A DNA stretch of 23,182 nt from an uncultured Eubacterium sp. Lineage in GTDB: Bacteria; Bacillota; Clostridia; Lachnospirales; Lachnospiraceae. The DNA lies in the NCBI GenBank assembly GCA_910586445.1, contig CAJUHV010000012.1, forward strand, positions 1-23,182, given 5' to 3'. Below the pieces are notes generated by a model that had not been told where the DNA came from, did not search any database, and saw only the letters and a program-made list of their open reading frames with translations. A program made the position numbers and the translations under genes. Shown here piece after piece: positions 14,706-22,508 of the stretch (its first letter is position 1; each line of letters starts with the position of its first letter).

Positions 14706-17279
14706 ATGGGAGCATTTGAAAAAATATTTGGTACTCATAGTGAACGTGAGTTAAAAAGAATCAAACCGCTTGTAGATAAAATCGAAGCCCTGCGTCCAGA
14801 GATGATGTCATTATCTGATGAAGAATTAAGCAGCAAGACATCAGAATTTAAAAAGCGCTTAGAAGCAGGCGAGACATTGAATGACATATTGGTAGAAGCA
14901 TTTGCCACAGTCAGGGAGGCTTCTAGGCGTGTGCTTGGCATGGAGCCGTTCCGCGTACAGCTTATTGGCGGCATTATTCTGCATCAGGGCCGTATTGCCG
15001 AGATGAAAACCGGCGAAGGCAAGACGCTGGTAGCTACAATGCCTTCATATCTGAATGCACTGGAAGGCGAGGGCGTGCATATTGTAACGGTCAATGATTA
15101 TCTGGCACAGCGTGATGCCGAAGAGATGGGGCAGATCCACCAGTTTTTGGGCCTGAAGGTCGGCTGCATATTAAACAGCATGGACAATGACCAGCGCCGT
15201 GAGGCTTATGCCTGTGATATCACATATGTGACGAACAACGAGCTGGGATTTGATTATTTAAGGGATAACATGGTCATCTACAAGGAGCAGCTTGTCCAGA
15301 GAGGGCTTCATTATGCCATTGTGGACGAGGTTGACTCTATTTTGATCGACGAAGCGCGTACACCGCTTATTATTTCCGGGCAGAGCGGCAAATCCACAAA
15401 ACTGTACGAAGCCTGCGATATTTTAGCAAAACAGATGAAGCGCGGGCAGGGCAATGGCGAATATACAAAGATGGATGCCATTATGGGTGTCGAAGTAGAA
15501 GAAGACGGTGATTTCATCGTCAATGAAAAGGATAAAGTAGTCAATCTGACTGCAGACGGCGTAAAGAAGGTAGAGCAGTTCTTTAAAATCGAAAATCTGG
15601 CTGATGCAGAAAATCTGGAAATCCAGCATAATATCATATTGGCACTCCGTGCGCATAATCTGATGTTCAGGGACAAAGATTATGTTGTAAAAGACGATGA
15701 AGTATTGATTGTAGATGAGTTTACCGGACGTATTATGCCAGGACGCCGCTATTCCGACGGCCTTCATCAGGCAATCGAGGCAAAAGAGCATGTAAAAGTA
15801 AAACGTGAGAGCCGTACGCTTGCGACGATTACGTTTCAGAACTTTTTTAATAAATTTGAGAAAAAAGCCGGCATGACTGGTACGGCTCTGACCGAAGAGC
15901 AGGAGTTCCGTGATATCTATGGCATGGACGTTATTGAGATACCTACAAATAAGCCGGTGGTACGTATCGATCATCAGGATGCCGTATATAAGTCTCAGAA
16001 GGAAAAATTCCGTGCGGTCTGCGATGATGTAGAGGAAAGCCACAAAAAGGGACAGCCTGTACTGGTAGGTACAGTAACAATCGAGACATCAGAGCTGCTG
16101 GACAAGATGCTGGACCGCAGGGGCATCAAGCATCAGGTGTTGAATGCAAAGTTTCATGAGCTTGAGGCTGAGATCGTAAGCCATGCAGGAGAGCATGGTG
16201 CAGTGACGATTGCAACCAATATGGCAGGGCGTGGTACGGATATCAAGCTGGATGAGGCCTCAAGAGAAGCCGGGGGACTCAAGATCATCGGTACAGAGCG
16301 CCACGAGTCCAGACGAATTGACAATCAGCTGCGCGGACGGTCAGGACGTCAGGGAGATCCGGGCGAGTCAAAGTTTTATATCTCTTTGGAAGATGACCTT
16401 ATGCGCCTGTTTGGTTCTGAAAAGCTGATGGATGTATTCAGCGCACTTGGAGTCGCAGAGGGCGAGGAAATCCAGCATAAGATGCTGACCAATGCAATAG
16501 AGAAGGCGCAGAAAAAGATCGAGGCAAATAACTTTGGCATTCGTAAAAACCTGCTGGAATATGATCAGGTTATGAACGACCAGAGGGAAATCGTATATGA
16601 AGAGCGTATGAAGGTCTTAAATGGTGAAAGCATGCGCGAATCGATCTACAAGATGATTGTAGATTTTGTAGAAGCTACTGTAGATGCCTGCCTGTCTGAC
16701 GATGTGAGCAGGGAAGAATGGGATTTGAATGAGCTGAACCAGCTGCTTATCCCTGTGATTCCGCTGGAACCGCTGACGGAAGAAAATATCAGCGAGTGCA
16801 AAAACAGTAAAGAGGTCAAGCATAAGCTCAAGGAGCAGGCGGTCAAGCTGTATGAGGAAAAAGAAGCAGAATTCCCAGAGCCGGAGGCAATACGTGAAAT
16901 GGAGCGTGTGATTCTGTTGAAAGTGATTGACCGCAAATGGATGGCACATTTAGACGATATGGACCAGCTCCGTCAGGGTATCGGCTTACAGGCTTATGGG
17001 CAGAGAGATCCGCTTGTAGAGTACAAGCTGATGGGATTTGAGATGTTTGACGGCATGACGCAGAATATGCGTGAAGATACGCTGCGCCTGCTGTATCATG
17101 TCAGAATAGAAGAAAAGGTAGAACGTGAAGAAGTCGCAAAGGTGACAGGAACGAATAAAGATGACTCTGCAGCCGCAAAGCCGAAAACGCGTACGGCCAA
17201 AAAAGTATATCCAAACGATCCATGCCCTTGCGGCAGCGGAAAGAAATATAAGCACTGCTGTATGAATAAGGTTGTATAG
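14706..17279 (+). CDS. secA: SecA preprotein translocase ATPase
   Basis: The 857-residue protein is the ATP-driven motor that pushes unfolded preproteins through SecYEG. Visible landmarks are Walker A MKTGEGKT (100-107), HIVTVNDYLAQRDAEEMG, TYVTNNELGFDYLRDNM, the DEAD-type box DEVD at 207-210, VDEFTGRIMPGRRYSDGLHQ, GMTGTA, NMAGRGTDIKL and ERHESRRIDNQLRGRSGRQGD. The helical wing and scaffold follow, then a linker, and the C-terminal zinc/SecB-type motif CPCGSGKKYKHCC. An in-frame ATG at 14676 exists, but AGGAG at 14696-14700 fits ATG 14706, where the family start MGAFEKIFG begins. The length is normal. A single copy is visible, with its own promoters and a terminator after it. Confidence 0.98.
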   Translation: MGAFEKIFGTHSERELKRIKPLVDKIEALRPEMMSLSDEELSSKTSEFKKRLEAGETLNDILVEAFATVREASRRVLGMEPFRVQLIGGIILHQGRIAEMKTGEGKTLVATMPSYLNALEGEGVHIVTVNDYLAQRDAEEMGQIHQFLGLKVGCILNSMDNDQRREAYACDITYVTNNELGFDYLRDNMVIYKEQLVQRGLHYAIVDEVDSILIDEARTPLIISGQSGKSTKLYEACDILAKQMKRGQGNGEYTKMDAIMGVEVEEDGDFIVNEKDKVVNLTADGVKKVEQFFKIENLADAENLEIQHNIILALRAHNLMFRDKDYVVKDDEVLIVDEFTGRIMPGRRYSDGLHQAIEAKEHVKVKRESRTLATITFQNFFNKFEKKAGMTGTALTEEQEFRDIYGMDVIEIPTNKPVVRIDHQDAVYKSQKEKFRAVCDDVEESHKKGQPVLVGTVTIETSELLDKMLDRRGIKHQVLNAKFHELEAEIVSHAGEHGAVTIATNMAGRGTDIKLDEASREAGGLKIIGTERHESRRIDNQLRGRSGRQGDPGESKFYISLEDDLMRLFGSEKLMDVFSALGVAEGEEIQHKMLTNAIEKAQKKIEANNFGIRKNLLEYDQVMNDQREIVYEERMKVLNGESMRESIYKMIVDFVEATVDACLSDDVSREEWDLNELNQLLIPVIPLEPLTEENISECKNSKEVKHKLKEQAVKLYEEKEAEFPEPEAIREMERVILLKVIDRKWMAHLDDMDQLRQGIGLQAYGQRDPLVEYKLMGFEMFDGMTQNMREDTLRLLYHVRIEEKVEREEVAKVTGTNKDDSAAAKPKTRTAKKVYPNDPCPCGSGKKYKHCCMNKVV

Positions 17280-17299
17280 TAAAATACCCGCTTTATACC

Positions 17300-17341
17300 G
17301 GCAGCCGCCAGATTACAGCAGGCTGTATCCGGCAGGCTGCC
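17300..17341 (+). other. strong hairpin after secA
   Basis: GGCAGCC (17300-17306) pairs with GGCTGCC (17335-17341), with GCC/GGC and TACAGC/GCTGTA nested inside. No T-tract follows directly. It probably stabilises the secA mRNA end or works together with the terminator 30 bases on. Confidence 0.6.
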
Positions 17342-17369
17342 TTACAGGAATAAAATTTTACAGTATGTG

Positions 17370-17411
17370 AAAAGGCAGGGCTGCAGTATAGCGAATAGTC
17401 CTGCCTTTTTT
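17370..17411 (+). terminator. rho-independent terminator of secA
   Basis: AAAAGGCAGG (17370-17379) pairs with CCTGCCTTTT (17400-17409) over a 20-base loop, and the T-run continues to 17411. The A-run on the other side would also let it work on the minus strand. Confidence 0.85.
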
Positions 17412-17420
17412 GTAATAAGA

Positions 17421-17597
17421 TTTGCAGAAAACCTGCAAAATACAATTCTGCAGGAAGGAAACTTGCAGAATAAGGAAACAGGAGACCTGTAAAAAAAGGA
17501 GAACTGCAGAAAAAATAAACAATAGATCTGTAAAAGGAAATCTGCAGAATAAGGAAACAATAGACCTGCAAAAAAGGAGACTTGCAGAAAATGGAAC
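17421..17597. repeat. 19-21 bp tandem array running into the transglutaminase start
   Basis: Units such as ATCTGCAGAATAAGGAAAC (17540), AATAGACCTGCAAAAAAGG (17559) and AGACTTGCAGAAAATGGAAC (17578) follow one another at 19-21 bases, alternating two forms, for about nine units. The last units supply both the ribosome binding site (AAAAAAGGAGA) and the start codon of the next gene. The units resemble those of the array at 20015-20226. Confidence 0.75.
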
Positions 17598-18640
17598 ATA
17601 TAAGGCAGATAATATTTCATGCAGGGAAGGCGGCATGTGCGGCGTTCTGTGTATGGCTGTTTTTTATATGCAGCGCAGTACCGGTATCGGCCGCTGTTTT
17701 AGACCTGCCGCAGGTATGCAGGGAATTTGAACTGGCGATTGAAAGCGGCCAGACGCAGATCGCGTTTACGACATCTGCGGATTATACGTTAAAACAGCTG
17801 CATCAGCAGCTGGCGCAGGCAGCGCAGAAGGAAGATCTGCTGTTTACAGGCAGATGTACATATCAAAAACAGGTGATTGGGGAAGAGGCCGCATACATAT
17901 TTTTTCTGACAAAAGATTCCCTGCTGGAGGTAACGCGGCTTCAAAGTACGCAGGCGGCTTATAAGGCAGCCTTACAGGCGCTTCAAAGCAGTGATTATAC
18001 GACGAGCTTTTACAGTGACACGTCCTACTATCCTATATTTTACCTGATGCTGCAGCAGCATCCAGAATATAACTACAATACTTATGTGTGGAAAAAGGGC
18101 AACGGGACATATGGCTACCGCAGGAGCAGTGAGCTGACCAGGTCTGAGCAGGAGTCTAAAATGCGGCAGGCTGATAAAAAAGCGGAGGCATTTGTAAAAA
18201 ACAAGCTGAATAACACCATGACCGATGTACAGAAGCTGAAGGCAATCCATGATTATATTATCCGGCAGTGCCGGTATGATTATGGGCAGGAGGATACAGA
18301 CGGGTATGAAGACTCTTATACCGCCTATGGCGCGCTGGTACGAAACAAGGCGGTCTGCCAGGGATATACCGCTGCGTTTAATCTGGTGGCGTCAAAGGCA
18401 GGATTTTACGCAATCGCGGTCTGCGGGCTGGCCAACCGCAGCAGCCATACATGGAATTATGTCAGGATCGGAAACAAAAGCCGCTATATAGACTGTACCT
18501 GGGATAAGACGCTGATGCAGGACGAAAATATACGTTATGACTATTTTAATGTAGGCAGGACAGTAATGCAGCGCAGCCATGCCTGGGATGTGAAGCAGTT
18601 TTCAGCAAAATATCTAAAATACTGCAGATATCTGGATTAA
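17591..18640 (+). CDS. secreted transglutaminase-like (papain-fold) protein
   Basis: From the chosen start the product has 349 residues. A signal peptide with a hydrophobic core at about 12-30 ends in PVSAA. The transglutaminase-like domain lies in the C-terminal half: Cys256 in NKAVCQGYTAAF, His286 in RSSHTWNYVRIG and Asp301 in YIDCTWDKT form the expected Cys-His-Asp triad, preceded by KLKAIHDYIIRQCRYDY. Family members outside the cell act as cysteine proteases, amidases or crosslinkers; the substrate is unknown. TTG 17582 is in frame but only one base from the GGAGA box, so ATG 17591 is preferred. The ribosome binding site lies inside the tandem array. No promoter or terminator of its own was recognised. 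Confidence 0.85.
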   Translation: MEHIRQIIFHAGKAACAAFCVWLFFICSAVPVSAAVLDLPQVCREFELAIESGQTQIAFTTSADYTLKQLHQQLAQAAQKEDLLFTGRCTYQKQVIGEEAAYIFFLTKDSLLEVTRLQSTQAAYKAALQALQSSDYTTSFYSDTSYYPIFYLMLQQHPEYNYNTYVWKKGNGTYGYRRSSELTRSEQESKMRQADKKAEAFVKNKLNNTMTDVQKLKAIHDYIIRQCRYDYGQEDTDGYEDSYTAYGALVRNKAVCQGYTAAFNLVASKAGFYAIAVCGLANRSSHTWNYVRIGNKSRYIDCTWDKTLMQDENIRYDYFNVGRTVMQRSHAWDVKQFSAKYLKYCRYLD

Positions 18641-18699
18641 TCCAGCCAAAAGAGAATACATAGGCGCAGCTGTAAAATACTGAAATAATTAGAAAATGT

Positions 18700-18728
18700 T
18701 TGAAAAACTTGTTTGGATAGAGTATACT
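18700..18728 (+). promoter_or_regulatory. promoter of fprA
   Basis: TTGAAA at 18700-18705, a 17-base spacer and TATACT at 18723-18728 make a good sigma-A promoter. Transcription would start near 18735, leaving a leader of about 95 bases. Confidence 0.75.
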
Positions 18729-18828
18729 ATGTAAATGGGTGTCGAGGAACAGTTTTATGCGGACCCCAAAAAGAGGGTATGCACAAAGAACAATAGATGA
18801 AAATTTTGCGATTGAAAGGAGAAATTTT

Positions 18829-20010
18829 ATGAAGGTAACAATTTCGGATTCCATTAAATATATCGGAGTAGATGACAGGGATATTGACTTATTTGAAAGC
18901 CAGTATGTCGTACCGGACGGCGTTACTTATAATTCTTATTTGATCTTAGATGAAAAAACAGCCTTGATGGATACCGTAGATGCAAGAAAAATGACAGAAT
19001 GGGAGCAGAACCTGAAAGAAGCACTGGATGGAAGGAAAATAGATTTCTTAATCGTGTCACATCTGGAGCCGGATCATGCAGGCAGCATAGCAAGGGTGCT
19101 GGAGCTGTATCCTGATGTCATTATCGTAGGAAATGCGAAGACATTTAATATGCTGCCGCAGTTTTTTGACATAGCACTGGATGACCGTATGATTATAGTA
19201 AAAGAAGGGGATTCCATTCCTCTCGGGTCACATACACTGCATTTTTATATGGCACCGATGGTACACTGGCCGGAGGTAATGGTTACTTATGAAAGCAGTG
19301 AAAAAGTGCTGTTTTCGGCAGACGGCTTCGGCAAATTCGGCGCAATGGATGCTGATGACGATGAAGGCTGGGCATGTGAGGCAAGAAGATACTATTTTAA
19401 CATTGTAGGCAAATACGGCACATCGGTGCAGGCGCTGCTGAAAAAGCTGGCTGGAGTAGACGTTTCTATGATCTGCCCGCTGCACGGCCCGATTTTAAAA
19501 GAAGATCTGGGCTATTACATCGGACTGTATGATACCTGGAGCAGCTATCGTCCTGAGAATACAGGCGTATTGGTAGCCTATGCTTCTATCCATGGAAATA
19601 CGGCAAAGGCAGCCAGGAAGCTGGCAGATCTGCTGCGTGAGCAGGGCGTGGAAAAAGTCGTAGTCAGCGATCTGGCAAGAGAAGATATGGCGGAAGTCAT
19701 AGAAGATGCATTCCGCTATGACCGCATGGTTTTAGCAGCTGCAAGCTATGACGGCGGCGTGTTCCCGTGTATGCAGGATTTTCTGCATCACTTACAGAGC
19801 AAGGGCTATCAGAAGCGTACCGTCGGCATTCTGGAAAACGGCTCCTGGGCTCCGACAGCAGGCAGGACAATGAAAGCGATTATTGAGACAATGAAGAACG
19901 TATCCATTGTTGAGCCGGCTGTAACAATTAAATCTACATTAAAAGAAGAAAACATGGCAGATATGCAGGCTCTGGCAGAAGCAATGGCAGAAGCAGGCAT
20001 GCAGGAGTAA
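18829..20010 (+). CDS. fprA: FprA family A-type flavodiiron protein
   Basis: The 393-residue protein reduces oxygen (to water) or nitric oxide and protects anaerobes. The N-terminal metallo-beta-lactamase-like domain carries the diiron ligands: His78-x-Glu80-x-Asp82-His83 in SHLEPDHAGS, His146 in MVHWPEV, Asp165 in FSADGFGKFG and His219 in CPLHGPI. The flavodoxin domain begins at about 247 with the FMN-binding loop YASIHGNTAKAA and includes AAASYDGGVFPCMQDF and ENGSWAPTAGR. There is no fused rubredoxin or flavin reductase domain, so electrons must come from separate carriers. An in-frame ATG at 18739 exists, but AAAGGAGA and the MKVTISDSIKYIGVDD start support 18829. A 19-bp repeat array follows the stop. 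Confidence 0.95.
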   Translation: MKVTISDSIKYIGVDDRDIDLFESQYVVPDGVTYNSYLILDEKTALMDTVDARKMTEWEQNLKEALDGRKIDFLIVSHLEPDHAGSIARVLELYPDVIIVGNAKTFNMLPQFFDIALDDRMIIVKEGDSIPLGSHTLHFYMAPMVHWPEVMVTYESSEKVLFSADGFGKFGAMDADDDEGWACEARRYYFNIVGKYGTSVQALLKKLAGVDVSMICPLHGPILKEDLGYYIGLYDTWSSYRPENTGVLVAYASIHGNTAKAARKLADLLREQGVEKVVVSDLAREDMAEVIEDAFRYDRMVLAAASYDGGVFPCMQDFLHHLQSKGYQKRTVGILENGSWAPTAGRTMKAIIETMKNVSIVEPAVTIKSTLKEENMADMQALAEAMAEAGMQE

Positions 20011-20014
20011 CAGC

Positions 20015-20226
20015 ATAAACTGCCTTATTAAGAAACAAATTGTTTCGCAAGAAATAAACTGTCTTATAAGAGACGAATTGGCCTGTAAGAAATAAACGGC
20101 CTTATGTAAGAAACAAATTGACTTGCAAGAAATAAACTGTCTTATAAGAAATGAATTGACCTATAAGAAACGAGTTGACTTATAAAAAATGAATCGGCTT
20201 ATGAGAAACGAATTATATTAGAAAAA
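20015..20226. repeat. 19-bp tandem array between fprA and proB
   Basis: Eleven units follow each other: nine of exactly 19 bases, one of 20 and one of 21. The consensus is about AYRAATTGACTTATAAGAA. Starts are at 20015, 20035, 20054, 20073, 20092, 20113, 20132, 20151, 20170, 20189 and 20208. Many units contain CTTATAAG (a palindrome) and TTGACY. The units resemble those at 17421-17597. Confidence 0.88.
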
Positions 20227-20238
20227 ATTGGAAAAACT

Positions 20239-20277
20239 GCGTGCAGGGTCTTATATGTGGCTCTGCACGCATATTTA
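20239..20277 (+). terminator. probable terminator hairpin after the 19-bp array
   Basis: GCGTGCAGGGTC (20239-20250) pairs with GGCTCTGCACGC (20259-20270), 12 pairs including G-U, over the loop TTATATGT. It is followed by a weak T-rich tail, ATATTTAT. It probably ends the fprA transcript. Confidence 0.6.
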
Positions 20278-20280
20278 TGC

Positions 20281-20400
20281 CCGGATAGAAACTGCCCCGT
20301 CCAGAACGAAATCAAGGCTGACCAGAGCGTGATTTATGCTGCTGTGGTGAAATCCTGCCATGAGCAGGCCGGACGGTACAAAACTATAAATCCTATCTGG
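20281..20400 (+). ncRNA. possible structured leader RNA of proB (unidentified)
   Basis: CCGGATAG (20281-20288) pairs with CTATCTGG (20393-20400), enclosing CCGTCC (20297-20302) with GGACGG (20371-20376). Inside these are two hairpins: ACCA..AGCGT/ATGCT..TGGT (20321-20348) and CCTGC/GCAGG (20354-20368). This is a closed multi-branch layout like that of riboswitches. Its 3' strand abuts AAGGAG at 20401. I do not recognise a known class, and no T-box or terminator is visible. Chance pairing is possible. Confidence 0.35.
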
Positions 20401-20425
20401 AAGGAGTATTAAAAAGGACAAGAAT

Positions 20426-21199
20426 ATGAGAGTCGTAGTAAAAGTAGGTACTTCCACACTGGCATATCCGACTGGGTGTCTGAATATCAGGCATGTGGAG
20501 CTGCTGGTAAAGACATTGAGTGACTTAAAAAATGCAGGAAATGAAATTGTACTGGTGTCTTCCGGGGCAATCGGGATGGGAATCGGCAGGCTTTCTTTAG
20601 ACGGGAGGCCGCAGGATATGCCTACAAAGCAGGCGGCCGCTTCGGTCGGCCAGTGTGAGCTGATGTATACGTATGATAAGCTGTTTGGGGAATATAACCA
20701 TACGGTCGCACAGATTCTGCTGACCGGGTCAGATTTTTCGCACGATGACCGCAGGGAGAATTTTCAGAATACAATGTTCCGCCTGATCGAGCTGGGGGTT
20801 ATTCCGGTCGTCAATGAAAATGATACGATCGCCACGGAGGAAATATCGGTAGGCGACAATGATACGCTTGCGGCTATGACGGCATGCAGCGTCAAGGCTG
20901 ACCTGCTGGTGCTTTTGAGCGATATTGACGGACTGTATACAGAAGATCCGCATAAAAATCCGCAGGCGAAGCTGATCCCGCTTGTAATGGAGATAACGCC
21001 AAAGATTGAGGAGCTGGCACAGGGAGCCGGCAGCGGGCTTGGAACCGGCGGCATGGCGACAAAGATCCATGCGGCACAGATAGCGATGGAGCAGGGCGTG
21101 GATATGGTCATTGCAAATGGTGCCAAGCCCAGGGTGCTTTATGATATCGTGCAGGGCAGGCAGGCCGGAACGCGGTTTCAAAGCAGGCGGGACTGTTAA
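20426..21199 (+). CDS. proB: glutamate 5-kinase
   Basis: The 257-residue enzyme phosphorylates glutamate to gamma-glutamyl phosphate, the first and usually feedback-controlled step of proline synthesis. It shows the amino acid kinase fold: VVKVGTSTL (4-12), VLVSSGAIGMG (42-52), PVVNENDTIA (127-136), GDNDTLAA (143-150), LLSDIDGLYTEDP (163-175) and GSGLGTGGMATKIHAA (202-217). It ends after the kinase domain and lacks the C-terminal PUA domain found in the 367-residue E. coli enzyme; such short forms are known. AAAGGAC precedes the ATG. proA follows after 14 bases, so the pair is an operon. Confidence 0.96.
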   Translation: MRVVVKVGTSTLAYPTGCLNIRHVELLVKTLSDLKNAGNEIVLVSSGAIGMGIGRLSLDGRPQDMPTKQAAASVGQCELMYTYDKLFGEYNHTVAQILLTGSDFSHDDRRENFQNTMFRLIELGVIPVVNENDTIATEEISVGDNDTLAAMTACSVKADLLVLLSDIDGLYTEDPHKNPQAKLIPLVMEITPKIEELAQGAGSGLGTGGMATKIHAAQIAMEQGVDMVIANGAKPRVLYDIVQGRQAGTRFQSRRDC

Positions 21200-21213
21200 G
21201 AAAGGAGAATGGC

Positions 21214-22479
21214 ATGACAACGCAGGAGATTTTAACGCAGGCAAAAGAAGCAAAGACAGCACTGCTGCTGGCGGATACGCAGCGCAGGAATACGGCACTG
21301 CACAAGATGGCAGATTCGCTGCTCAAACCAGATCATGCAGCGCGGATACTTGCAGAGAATGCATATGATTTAAAGGCGGCAAAGGGCAGTATACCGGATG
21401 TGATGCTTGACCGCCTGCTGCTTAATATGGAACGCATACGGGGTATGGCAGACGGCATACGGGAGGCAGCCGCTCTGGAAGATCCGGTAGGAAAAGTGCT
21501 GGAAGAGGTAAAAAGGCCGAACGGGCTGGTTATCCGCAAAACGGCAGTGCCGATGGGCGTTGTTGCAATCATATATGAAAGCAGGCCGAATGTCACAAGC
21601 GATGCAGCTGCCCTGGCGGTCAAAAGCGGCAATGCCTGTGTGCTGCGCGGCGGCAAAGAAGCATGGCGCACGTGCCATGCGATTGTCGAGGCGATGCAGA
21701 TCGGCCTTGAAGAGGCAGGCATGCCGCGTACGGCAGTAAATCTGATTGAAGATACTTCGAGGGTAAGTGCCAACGAGCTGATGACTGCAGAGGGATACGT
21801 AGACCTGCTGATTCCAAGGGGCGGCAGAGGACTGATCCGCTCCTGCGTCGAGCATGCGACCGTGCCGTGTATCCAGACCGGAACCGGGATCTGTCATATA
21901 TATGTAGATCAGGCGGCAGACCTTAGGATGGCCGTAAGTATTGTAAATAATGCCAAAACAAGCCGGCCGAGCGTATGCAATGCACAGGAGGTGTGTCTCG
22001 TACATGAAGCCGTGGCAGGGGAATTTCTGCCGATGCTCTATCACGAGCTGTGCAGAAAGCGTCAGGATGAGGGCAGACAGCCGGTAGAGCTGCGTCTGGA
22101 CGAGGCAGCGGCAGCTGTGATAGACGGCACGCCTGCAGGAGAGGCAGATTTTGATACGGAATTTTTAGACTATATATTAAGCATAAAAGTGGTGGACAGC
22201 GCAGAAGAAGCGATCGAGCATATCAATGCGCATTCGACCGGGCACAGTGAGGCCATTGTCACAATGGATAAGGAAACGGCAGGGCAGTTTACGGCAGCGG
22301 TAGACAGTGCGGCAGTATATGTCAATGCTTCTACGAGATTTACAGACGGCGGTGTGTTCGGGCTGGGCTGTGAAATGGGTATCTCGACACAGAAGCTGCA
22401 CGCCAGAGGGCCTATGGGGCTGGCAGAACTGTGTACGTACAAATATATTATCACCGGAGACGGGCAGATCCGGGTTTAG
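21214..22479 (+). CDS. proA: gamma-glutamyl phosphate reductase
   Basis: The 421-residue NADPH-dependent enzyme of the aldehyde dehydrogenase superfamily converts gamma-glutamyl phosphate to glutamate semialdehyde, which cyclises on the way to proline. Landmarks are PMGVVAIIYESRPNVTSDAAAL (113-134), CVLRGGKEA (142-150), LLIPRGGRGLI (198-208), the catalytic Cys255 in TSRPSVCNAQE, and the C-terminal GLGCEMGISTQKLHARGPMG with TYKYIITGDGQIR. Length is normal. GAAAGGAG precedes the ATG. It likely forms a complex with the kinase encoded 14 bases upstream. The thyX-like gene starts 29 bases after its stop codon and may be cotranscribed. Confidence 0.97.
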   Translation: MTTQEILTQAKEAKTALLLADTQRRNTALHKMADSLLKPDHAARILAENAYDLKAAKGSIPDVMLDRLLLNMERIRGMADGIREAAALEDPVGKVLEEVKRPNGLVIRKTAVPMGVVAIIYESRPNVTSDAAALAVKSGNACVLRGGKEAWRTCHAIVEAMQIGLEEAGMPRTAVNLIEDTSRVSANELMTAEGYVDLLIPRGGRGLIRSCVEHATVPCIQTGTGICHIYVDQAADLRMAVSIVNNAKTSRPSVCNAQEVCLVHEAVAGEFLPMLYHELCRKRQDEGRQPVELRLDEAAAAVIDGTPAGEADFDTEFLDYILSIKVVDSAEEAIEHINAHSTGHSEAIVTMDKETAGQFTAAVDSAAVYVNASTRFTDGGVFGLGCEMGISTQKLHARGPMGLAELCTYKYIITGDGQIRV

Positions 22480-22508
22480 AATGTGTAATAACGAGCAGGG
22501 AGGGATAT

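Noticed and set aside
15423..16043. 206-codon minus-strand frame inside secA
   Set aside because: It is antisense to a highly conserved coding sequence; composition is that of a shadow frame and no ribosome site precedes it.
17342..17636. Minus-strand frames rich in Phe/Leu between secA and the transglutaminase gene
   Set aside because: They are translations of the purine-rich 19-21 bp array and the terminator, giving a repetitive hydrophobic sequence in several frames.
20271..20425. T-box riboswitch before proB
   Set aside because: The conserved T-box sequence (AGGGTGGNACCGCG) is not present; only a weak resemblance around GGACGGTAC was seen.
20275..20457. 60-codon minus-strand frame over the proB leader
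   Set aside because: It would start inside proB, has no ribosome site, and overlaps the region better explained as a leader.
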